Positions 5,978 through 12,120 of a stretch of DNA of 12,120 nt are shown here, one piece after another. A model generated the notes under the pieces. The model worked only from the letters and a program-made list of their open reading frames with translations, made no database searches and was not told where the DNA came from. This DNA comes from DATGIQ01 sp035295665 (GTDB lineage: Bacteria > Planctomycetota > Planctomycetia > Gemmatales > Gemmataceae): contig DATGIQ010000369.1 of assembly GCA_035295665.1 (NCBI GenBank), positions 1 through 12,120 on the forward strand, given 5' to 3'. The position numbers and the translations under genes were made by a program. Each line of letters opens with the position of its first letter. Position 1 is the stretch's first letter.

Positions 5978-8900
5978 TTACCGCTTTTCCTCCAGCAGCG
6001 TCTGGGCCTCGGCGCGGAATCGCCGCAGTTTTTCCGCCTCTTCCTTCGTCCGGCTCGCGGCATTTCGCTGGTGGGCTGCCAGGGCGCGGTCGACATACGC
6101 CTTGGCCTTCTTCGCATCCCCCAAGCGACAATGGCACATCGCCAGAAAGTACAGGTCGAGTGCCTGGTCAGCAGGTGAATTGCCAGCGAGGCTCTTTTCC
6201 AGAGCGGTCACGGCGTCTTCGATGCGCCCGGCCCGATAGTAGGCAAGGCCCAAGGTGTTGTGGTAGCTCCATTCGCCCGGCTCGAGTTCCACGGCCCGTT
6301 CGGCCAAGACCATCGCTTGGCGGGCGTCACGGATCTTCCCCGGGCCTGCGGCATACAGCCAGGCGAGGTGGTTGCAAATTGACGGGGAGTCCGGCCGCAG
6401 TTCCAACGCCTTGCGCAGGTCGGCGAGGGCTTCCTCGTACCGCCCGGCCTGCTGGTGGGACTTGCCGCGCAAGAACCAGCGGACCGCGAGGTGGGGAGCC
6501 GCCTCCACGGCCCGGTCAAGGTTCCTCACCGCCTGGACCTTACTCAAGCGGTCGAAGTCGCCGCGATCGAATTGCAGGCGCAACGGTTTGGCCGAGGCTT
6601 GGCCTGGTGCATACGGGGGCGCGTCCCAGTCCAGGCCGCGCTCTGCCAACTGTTGGCGGAGCAGCCGCAGATCCCAAACGTGGAGGCCCTTGCGGGAGTT
6701 GACCGTGACGAGCCGCGAGCCGTCCGGGGTGAAAAGGACGTTGTTCGGTAGGTCGAGATCAGGGTCTTCTAGCTTGGCGAGTTCGCGGCCGGTGGCGGCG
6801 TCTACCAAGCGAAGTGCGGCGGTGTCGGTCCACAGGGCGAGCAGGTGGCTGTCCGGAGCGAAGTGGCCCGGATTGCGGAGCTTCCGCACTTGTTCCCAGT
6901 TCCCGACGTCAAAGAGCCCGCCGGCTCCGATGGATCCGCCGCCGGCCAGCCAGTGGCCATCCGGGCTAAAATGGAGCGATGTGCCGTGCGCCCGCAGCTG
7001 TCGGTCCAGCCGGCCAGTCCGGGCATCCCAGAGCTTGACTGCGCCTCCCCAGAACACGGCGGTAACTGCCCACCGCCCGTCCGGACTAAGGGCGCCGTAC
7101 CCGACGTCGGCGCCGGCGTCCAACTGCAAGGGCGAGGCGGGCCTGTCCTCGTGCAAGATCCAGGCTCCGGCCCAGGGTTGCTCCTTGCCCACGGCCCGGA
7201 AGCAGGTCAGCAGCACCTGGCCGTTCGCACTCTGGTCGAAGCGATAGCCTGCTGGCAGGGCCAGCGGCTGAGGTGGGCCGATGCGCCGCAGGCCGGGCGC
7301 GGCCGGATCGTCGTGAATCGTCCAGCGGTACGTGCCGGTTTCGTCGCCAATGAGCAGCGCCTCCTCCGCCCTACCCTCTCTCCCAGGGAGAGAGGGTAGG
7401 GTGAGGCGCCGTGGTGGTTCGAAGTGAACAAACCGCGGGTTCTCCAGGGGCAGAAAACCGAGTTCCGTGCCGCTGTCCAGGTCCCAGAAGCCAATGCCGT
7501 CCGCCAGCACGCCCGCGAGCAACCGACCGTCGGGGCTGATGGACGCCCCGCTATAGCGGGCCTTGTCCAGCAATCCCTGGCGGGCCAGAGTGCGGTACTC
7601 GCGACCGTTCGCGACACGCCAAATGCCCAGCCGGTTGCCGTTGATGAAGCCGACCAACCTACGGTCATCACGGTCAAACCGCAGCGAATGGGTTGAGGTC
7701 GGTGTAGTCGGGACCTGGAACAACAGTTGTCCCGTAGCACTGTCGTAGAGCCGGAGCATGGCGTCCCAGCCGTACACGGCCAACTGGGTGCCGGCATGGT
7801 TGAAAAAGAGGCGCGCCCCCTCGCCGGCAGGCCCAAAGGTGCACAGCTGCTGGAACGTGGTCCCATCGAACAGGTGAATGTTCCCCCCGTCGCTAACGGC
7901 CAGCGTATGGCCCTGCGGGTGCCAGGCGACGTGGGTGCCATCCGCTTGCATGTCCAGGGATTTCACCACCTCTTCGGTTTGCAGATGGCGCACCTGCACG
8001 ACCTTCGTGAAGTAGGATGCCACCGCCACCAGCGGCTCGGTGGGGTGCAAGGCGATCACGACCTCGCGCGTCAGGGCGTCGGGCGCGAGCCGCTTCACCA
8101 GCCGCCCGGTGTGCAGGTCGTAAAGGGTGATGGCTCCGCCGACGTGACTGAAAGCTACTTCTTGGCTATTGGAGCGGAAATCGACCCAGTAGACGTTTGT
8201 CTCCGTCAGGAGCACTTCCGGCTTTGCCCCGTCGAGTTTCCAAAGAGACAATCGGCCATCCGCCCATCGCACAGCGACCCACCGCGCATCGCGGCTCAAG
8301 AACGGCACACATCCCACCTTCGAGGGGGCTGGACCAGGAAGTAGGTAGAGTTCCTCATCGCCGTCCACGCGGCGGATGCTGCACGTGCCGTGTTCATCGG
8401 TCCGGGCGTAGACTTCGAGGTTATCGTCGAAATCCACGTACCGCGACCCGGCCGGATAGCCGGGCCACGTCTGCGCTGGGTACAGGTCGGGCATAATGAG
8501 GGCGGCGATCGTGGCGTTCCGCAATTCATGAAATCTATCCGCTGACAGGTTGAGCTCACGGGCGAGCTCACGGGCCTGATCCAGGAGAGCGAGGCTCGCG
8601 AAGTGCTGACCGGGACGGTGGCTCAGGCTGTTGGCGCGTACCTCGGCCAGCCGGGACTCGAAGAGCTGGACGTGGGCCTGTCCCCTCTCTCGCAAGGCCC
8701 ACACCGACAGCACGGATGCCCCGACGGCGATGATCAGGAGCAGCCCCGCCACCGTCGCTAGCATCGCCGCCCAACGGGGGTTCCGCCGACCCCAGCGCCA
8801 GCTTCGCTCCAGGGTCCCGACCGGCCGCGCCGCGATTGGCTCTCCAGCCTGGAAGTGCCGCAAGTCTTCTGCTAGCGCGGCCGCTGACGGGTAACGCCGC

Positions 8901-10075
8901 CCCGGTTCCTTCTCCAGGCATTTCAGGCAAATGGTCGCCAAGTCGCGCGGCAACTTCGGCCGCAGTCGGCTCGGCGGAACCGGTTCCACCGCCTGGACCT
9001 GGAGGAGCGTCTCCAGGGGTGTATCCGCACGGAAGGGCGGCCGACCGGTAAGCATCTCATAGAGGATGGCTCCGAGGGCGTAGATGTCCGCCGCCGGGCC
9101 GGTCTCCTTAGTCCGCCCCTCCGCCTGCTCCGGCGCCATGTAACTGGGCGTTCCGATGATCATGCCACTCTGTGTCCTTGGCACCCCTTCGCGGAGGTGC
9201 AGCTTGGCCAGGCCAAAGTCGGTGATCTTGGGAACAGAGCGCTCCACGGACGGCAGAGCACCCGCCGAGCCATCTTTTCCCGGTTCGGTGGGAGCCTCGC
9301 CCTCCAGAGCCAAGAGCACGTTCCCCGGCGTCAAATCGCGGTGGACGATGCCCCGCTGGTGCGCTTGGTCCATGGCCCGCGCCAGTCGCTCCACCAAGGA
9401 GGCCGCTTCACGGATGGACCACAGGGCGCCGGCTAGCCGCGCCGCCAGGCTGCCGCCGTTTACATATTCCATGACCAGGTAGGGCCGGCCGTCGTGTTCG
9501 CCTACCTCGTAGATGGACACGATGTTTGGATGCCGCAGCCGCGCCAGTGCCTCGGCCTCGGTGCGGAAGCGGGCGCGCTGCTCGGGGCCGGCGTGCTCTC
9601 CCGCCAAGAGCATCTTGAGCGCCGCCGCCCGGTTCAGCGTCTTCTGGCGGACCTCGTAGACGACACCCACGCCGCCGCGGCCCAATTCCCGCATAATCTC
9701 GTAACCGGGAATGGACGGAAGGTCCCTGGCCGCGCTGGGTAGAGGCACCGTGGGATTGCTTTTCACGGATAGGCCGTCGGCCGCGGGCAAAGCGCTGACC
9801 TCCAAAGCGGTATGGACTTCGAAGAGCAACTCGAGCCGTATGGCCAGCTCCGTGAAGCGCTGTTGATACTCCTCCAGCCGTGGCGCCTCCCCCAAGCGCT
9901 GGCGGATCACGATTTCGTTGTAAATCAGCTCCAGGGTTGCTTCCGAATCCGCTCGCAACTCGGGATGCCGCTGCAAGTAGGCTTCCGTGGTATGCCGTTC
10001 GCCGCTCTGCCAACTCCTTCGCTGCTCGCGCCGCAGCGCGGCGATCAATTTCAGCGCATTTGGCTCCTCAGCCAT
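5978..10075 (-). CDS. Ser/Thr protein kinase with WD40 and TPR regions
   Basis: This 1365-residue protein starts with a planctomycete-type leader (WQSGERHTTEAYLQRHPEL, residues 21-40). The kinase domain spans about 125-405: glycine loop GRGGVGVVYE (132-141), ATP-site K154, catalytic loop HRDLTPGN (245-252, D247), DFG at 286-288 and MAPEQ at 313-317. One transmembrane helix follows at about 434-460. A long beta-propeller region of degenerate WD40 repeats covers about 500-1165, and TPRs cover about 1195-1335 (FLRGKSHQQAGRYEEALADL, then LGLAYYRAGRIEDAVTALEK). The kinase would face the cytosol and the propeller/TPR part the other side. Oddities are Thr for the usual Lys in HRDLK, and two repeat-like in-frame insertions (residues about 258-277 and 892-903). 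The 144-base gap from the ECF sigma gene upstream suggests co-transcription. AAGGA and GGAA upstream of the ATG give a modest ribosome binding site. Confidence 0.95.
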   Translation of the reverse strand: MAEEPNALKLIAALRREQRRSWQSGERHTTEAYLQRHPELRADSEATLELIYNEIVIRQRLGEAPRLEEYQQRFTELAIRLELLFEVHTALEVSALPAADGLSVKSNPTVPLPSAARDLPSIPGYEIMRELGRGGVGVVYEVRQKTLNRAAALKMLLAGEHAGPEQRARFRTEAEALARLRHPNIVSIYEVGEHDGRPYLVMEYVNGGSLAARLAGALWSIREAASLVERLARAMDQAHQRGIVHRDLTPGNVLLALEGEAPTEPGKDGSAGALPSVERSVPKITDFGLAKLHLREGVPRTQSGMIIGTPSYMAPEQAEGRTKETGPAADIYALGAILYEMLTGRPPFRADTPLETLLQVQAVEPVPPSRLRPKLPRDLATICLKCLEKEPGRRYPSAAALAEDLRHFQAGEPIAARPVGTLERSWRWGRRNPRWAAMLATVAGLLLIIAVGASVLSVWALRERGQAHVQLFESRLAEVRANSLSHRPGQHFASLALLDQARELARELNLSADRFHELRNATIAALIMPDLYPAQTWPGYPAGSRYVDFDDNLEVYARTDEHGTCSIRRVDGDEELYLLPGPAPSKVGCVPFLSRDARWVAVRWADGRLSLWKLDGAKPEVLLTETNVYWVDFRSNSQEVAFSHVGGAITLYDLHTGRLVKRLAPDALTREVVIALHPTEPLVAVASYFTKVVQVRHLQTEEVVKSLDMQADGTHVAWHPQGHTLAVSDGGNIHLFDGTTFQQLCTFGPAGEGARLFFNHAGTQLAVYGWDAMLRLYDSATGQLLFQVPTTPTSTHSLRFDRDDRRLVGFINGNRLGIWRVANGREYRTLARQGLLDKARYSGASISPDGRLLAGVLADGIGFWDLDSGTELGFLPLENPRFVHFEPPRRLTLPSLPGREGRAEEALLIGDETGTYRWTIHDDPAAPGLRRIGPPQPLALPAGYRFDQSANGQVLLTCFRAVGKEQPWAGAWILHEDRPASPLQLDAGADVGYGALSPDGRWAVTAVFWGGAVKLWDARTGRLDRQLRAHGTSLHFSPDGHWLAGGGSIGAGGLFDVGNWEQVRKLRNPGHFAPDSHLLALWTDTAALRLVDAATGRELAKLEDPDLDLPNNVLFTPDGSRLVTVNSRKGLHVWDLRLLRQQLAERGLDWDAPPYAPGQASAKPLRLQFDRGDFDRLSKVQAVRNLDRAVEAAPHLAVRWFLRGKSHQQAGRYEEALADLRKALELRPDSPSICNHLAWLYAAGPGKIRDARQAMVLAERAVELEPGEWSYHNTLGLAYYRAGRIEDAVTALEKSLAGNSPADQALDLYFLAMCHCRLGDAKKAKAYVDRALAAHQRNAASRTKEEAEKLRRFRAEAQTLLEEKR
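7369..7401. repeat. Perfect 16-base palindromic element inside the kinase gene
   Basis: CCCTACCCTCTCTCCC at 7369-7384, one A, then the exact reverse complement at 7386-7401. It resembles the dispersed CCCTCACCCTAACCCTCTCCC-type palindromes I recall from many bacterial genomes, including planctomycetes. Here it is translated in frame as part of LTLPSLPGREGRAE in the beta-propeller region. Confidence 0.85.
9248..9305. repeat. Imperfect palindromic element inside the kinase domain
   Basis: Bases 9248-9271 and 9282-9305 are inverted arms with 17 of 24 positions complementary, around a ten-base centre. On the coding strand the element reads GEAPTEP...GSAGALPS, between NVLL of the catalytic loop and ITDFG. 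Kinases normally have about seven residues there; this one has about 28. GEAPAEP/GSAGASPS strings are, from memory, a recurrent repeat-encoded peptide in planctomycete proteins. Confidence 0.65.
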
Positions 10076-10171
10076 GCTTCCAAGTCCTTTCGTCCCGACC
10101 GCGGATCCGGATGGACAATTGCAATCCGCCCGTTACTAAACAAGATTCCAGTGTCGAACCGAGCAGATTCT

Positions 10172-10200
10172 GGTGCCCACGCGGAACGTGGAAACGAGAG
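10172..10200. repeat. Degenerate copy of a dispersed palindromic repeat
   Basis: CCACG (10177-10181), CGGAA, CGTGG (10187-10191) sits in a context close to the CGTTCCCACGC-GGAGCGTGGGAACGAG repeat that I recall as common in planctomycetes. It lies between the sigma factor and kinase genes and would form a short hairpin in a joint transcript. Confidence 0.5.
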
Positions 10201-10219
10201 TGGGCTCGATGAGGCGCGA

Positions 10220-10795
10220 TCAGTCTTCCAGGCGCAATTCGCCCGCGACGCGATCGAGGGCGCGGGTGAGGCGGAAACGCAAGGCGTCGGCATTTTCGCC
10301 AACCTCGGCTGCGATCTCCGGCCAGGAACAGCCCGCGCCGCGTAGCTCGGCAAGCCGCCGTTCCTCTCCGGAGAGACGGCTGCGGACCGCCTCGAGCAGC
10401 TCGCGATACGTGGCGATCTGGCTGGGAGTCGGAGCGGCGTCGGTGACCTCTGCCGTGTCCACGCTCGCCTGGCGGCGGTGATCACGCCGCCCCGCCTGCT
10501 GGTGATGGACATAGTTGATCAGCTTGTTCCGGGCCATCGTCACCAAGAGCTTCACGAGCTGTTCCGGCTTGTCCAGCTCGAATTGCCCGGAGGCCGCCCG
10601 CACGAAAAAGTTGGCCATCACGGATTGGCAGATATCCATCGAATCGAACAGGCGGCGCAGATGGCTCTGGTCCAAACGGACACGGATCGCCATGCGGATG
10701 GTCGATTCATAGCGCCGCACTAGTTCCTCGGCAGCCCGGTCGTCGCCAGAGCGGACGCGGCCAATGAGATCGCGAAACGCCTCGGCTTCGGACAT
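10220..10795 (-). CDS. ECF-type RNA polymerase sigma factor
   Basis: This 191-residue protein has sigma region 2 at about 20-105 (AAEELVRRYESTIRMAIRVR, FDSMDICQSVMANFFVRAA, PEQLVKLLVTMARNKLINYV) and region 4 at about 130-187 (LLEAVRSRLSGEERRLAELR, then GCSWPEIAAEVGENADALRF and RLTRAL as the helix-turn-helix). The RLFDSMDICQSV form of region 2 is characteristic of planctomycete ECF groups encoded with Ser/Thr kinases. No anti-sigma gene is adjacent; the kinase directly downstream is the likely controller, perhaps by phosphorylating the sigma factor. The only sign of a ribosome binding site is GCGAGAG nine to ten bases before the ATG, and no clear promoter is seen upstream. Unlike the relic at 3108 it has both functional regions and no C-terminal extension, so it appears intact. 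Confidence 0.93.
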   Translation of the reverse strand: MSEAEAFRDLIGRVRSGDDRAAEELVRRYESTIRMAIRVRLDQSHLRRLFDSMDICQSVMANFFVRAASGQFELDKPEQLVKLLVTMARNKLINYVHHQQAGRRDHRRQASVDTAEVTDAAPTPSQIATYRELLEAVRSRLSGEERRLAELRGAGCSWPEIAAEVGENADALRFRLTRALDRVAGELRLED

Positions 10796-11143
10796 GATTT
10801 GCTCTCGCCCCAGTGCTAGACCGCCTCCGGTTATGGTAACTGAGCGTTTGCGCCGCCGTCCACTGCATTCCTGAGCGGTTCACTCGTTTTCACGCAATCT
10901 CAGGCCCGCCCGCGGAGCGGGCGCGACCGGTCCGAGTCCGCGCGCGGACGCTCCTTGCAAAGAATTCCCTCCTTTCTTGCTCGCTCTCGGAAGAGAATCT
11001 TGTTCTCTTGCATGAAGGCCATTAGCCTCAAAGCGCAATGAGCAGGCGACAAGTTCCCACGAATAGCCGGCATGGCCGCGGCACTGAAGGCATGGTCAAG
11101 CTCACCGGCCACGCCGGCCAGCCTCCCCCACTCGCCTCGCGCC
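10796..11143. other. Intergenic region with several short palindromes
   Basis: No gene is recognised. Three perfect inverted repeats cluster here: CGCCCGC-GGA-GCGGGCG at 10907-10923, the 14-base palindrome GTCCGCGCGCGGAC at 10936-10949, and AAGAGAA-TCTTG-TTCTCTT at 10991-11009. None is followed by a T-run. The promoter of the sigma-kinase unit must lie near 10800-10900 but no confident match was found. Confidence 0.5.
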
Positions 11144-11387
11144 ATGACAGCGGTTCTGGAACTCGCGGGCGTGGAGCGGTTCTTTGCGGCCACAACGAAG
11201 CAGGATCACGGGTTTGGCTGGTCCCGGTCCAAGTGGGAGGCGTTGCTCCGTGCGGGCGACTGGTGGGTCGACGGCCTTGGGAAAGACGGCGCCGCAAACC
11301 GCCCAGACGCTGGCGTGCCTAGGCAAGAGCGTGCTCAAACAACTGAAGTACGCCGACGCCGAACCGTTTTGCGCGCCGGGATCGTAG
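11144..11387 (+). pseudogene. Possible relic of an unrecognised small gene
   Basis: From ATG 11144 one frame reads protein-like sequence (GVERFFAATTKQDHGFGWSR, then SKWEALLRAGDWWVDGLGK). The neighbouring frame continues plausibly from about 11275 as TAPQTAQTLACLGKSVLKQL, then KYADAEPFCAPGS and a stop at 11385-11387. Composition is less Arg/Pro-rich than a chance frame in this DNA. I do not recognise the family, and there is no convincing ribosome binding site, so it may be chance. Confidence 0.25.
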
Positions 11388-11440
11388 GCCGCTTTCTTCT
11401 ATCGCAAACCGTGAGGAACATCTAATTGGAGGATTGTAGT

Positions 11441-12120
11441 ATGTTGTTCAAGCGCCAGCAGAGTTGGTTGAACCAGGATTCCACGAAATCCCAACGGCAG
11501 CTCCGGAAAGGCAAAGCGAAGCCGAAGTGTCAACGTTCGCTGCCGTTACTCCTTGAAACCCTGGAGGACCGTACGGTTCCCACGGTACTGTTCGCGCCGC
11601 AGTTCGGCAGCGAAACGCCCGTGGGCGTTGTCCCACCAAAGGACGGCGGCCAGCGCATCAACTCGCCCAACCTCTATGCCGTGCTCTGGGGCTCGTCCTG
11701 GGGCGGCGAGGCGACGCCAAACGCCATCCAGATTTACAGTAGTATCTCGGGTGTCGTCCTCAGTCATTACCTTGACGGCATCGCTCAGTATGGTGTGACG
11801 ACAAACGTCCACTTCAAGGGCACTCTCTTCGACAATACGCCCGACCCCATATCGGGCTTTACTCAGCAGAGCATGTTCCAGGAGATTGAAAGACTCATCG
11901 CAGCCAAACAACTGCCCGATCCGACCCAGACTCCCAACATGATCGTGGACATGGTGACGGCCAGGAACATTACCTCCGGCCTGAATGGCGCCGCGGGCTA
12001 CAACGCGGCAGCCGTAAATGGCAACCAGTCCTTTCGCTACGGCTACATATGGAATGGCACGAACTTCGGATCGCTCTCCTTGAGGGACTCCACAAGCCTT
12101 ATCTTCTCCCACGAGTTGGC
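11441..12120 (+). CDS. Secreted LEDR-motif protein, EXORDIUM/phosphate-induced-like (partial)
   Basis: The open frame runs to the window edge; 226 complete codons are visible. GGAGG at 11428-11432, eight bases before the ATG, is the best ribosome binding site in the window. Residues 1-34 are basic, then LPLLLETLEDRTVPT (34-48) matches the N-terminal LEDRxVP motif of many secreted or surface planctomycete proteins. The domain that follows reads NLYAVLWGSSWGG (77-89), VVLSHYLDGIAQYGV (105-119), IERLIAAKQLPDP (149-161) and, at the edge, SLIFSHEL (219-226). This order (W-G-S, S-x-Y-x-D-x-x-x-Q-Y-G-V, LP-P, then SHEL) recalls the plant phosphate-induced/EXORDIUM family and its bacterial relatives, where SHELAEAxTDP follows. 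The His-Glu pair could bind metal. Family assignment is from memory. The rest lies beyond 12120. Confidence 0.85.
   Translation, partial: MLFKRQQSWLNQDSTKSQRQLRKGKAKPKCQRSLPLLLETLEDRTVPTVLFAPQFGSETPVGVVPPKDGGQRINSPNLYAVLWGSSWGGEATPNAIQIYSSISGVVLSHYLDGIAQYGVTTNVHFKGTLFDNTPDPISGFTQQSMFQEIERLIAAKQLPDPTQTPNMIVDMVTARNITSGLNGAAGYNAAAVNGNQSFRYGYIWNGTNFGSLSLRDSTSLIFSHEL

Noticed and set aside
5968..5988. Possible terminator: GCGGT...ACCGC followed by TTTT on the plus strand
   Set aside because: The stem is short, overlaps the kinase stop codon on the other strand, and the T-run is only on the plus strand, where no intact gene precedes it.
7207..7941. Minus-strand open frame inside the kinase gene in another frame
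   Set aside because: It is a shifted-frame shadow of the WD40 region, rich in Ser, Thr and Arg, without any motif.
11546..12112. 188-codon minus-strand open frame near the right edge
   Set aside because: The plus strand has a continuous frame with an ideal ribosome binding site, the LEDRTVP motif and domain-like sequence; the minus frame has neither motif nor ribosome binding site.
1..12120. CRISPR array, tRNA or rRNA genes
   Set aside because: No regularly spaced direct repeats, no tRNA-like cloverleaf with a TTCGA arm, and no rRNA-like sequence were found by reading both strands.

Overview
The window looks like planctomycete chromosome, most likely a Gemmata-like (Gemmataceae) bacterium. 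This rests on recall of families rather than on searches. The signs are high GC, a very long Ser/Thr kinase with WD40 and TPR regions encoded beside its own ECF sigma factor, a relic of the ECF sigma type with a long C-terminal extension, a secreted protein with the N-terminal LEDRTVP motif, and short palindromic repeats both between genes and inside a gene.

Layout: 1-435 holds no recognisable gene but has two sigma70-like promoter candidates. 436-1182 (+) is an intact metallophosphoesterase. 1419-2202 (+) is a frameshifted agmatine-deiminase-family pseudogene. 2277-3010 (-) is a compact toxin-antitoxin operon: a BrnT-like toxin first, overlapping an Xre antitoxin by ATGA, with a promoter whose -10 lies inside a perfect CTTGTA-N6-TACAAG inverted repeat. 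From about 3108 to 5930 the sequence is a graveyard: an ECF sigma relic, an intact IS5-family element of 914 bp with matching ends, a tyrosine-integrase relic with an in-frame stop, an IS transposase relic with an in-frame stop, and, on the other strand, a frameshifted prepilin relic that meets the transposase relic.

5978-10795 (-) is one regulatory unit: an ECF sigma factor (10220-10795) followed by a 1365-residue membrane-anchored kinase with WD40 and TPR regions (5978-10075). The kinase contains two palindromic, repeat-like DNA segments read in frame as peptide. One lies between the catalytic loop and DFG, the other in the beta-propeller region. A third repeat-like sequence lies between the sigma and kinase genes. 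10796-11440 is mostly non-coding with several short palindromes and a possible small relic. At 11441 a plus-strand gene for a secreted protein begins with an excellent ribosome binding site and runs off the window; it resembles the phosphate-induced/EXORDIUM-like family and reaches a His-Glu pair at the edge.

How the parts may work together: the sigma factor and kinase probably form a signalling pair, with extracytoplasmic WD40/TPR modules sensing or scaffolding. The toxin-antitoxin pair is probably self-regulated through its palindrome. The many relics suggest a tolerant insertion hot spot between the phosphoesterase and the kinase unit.
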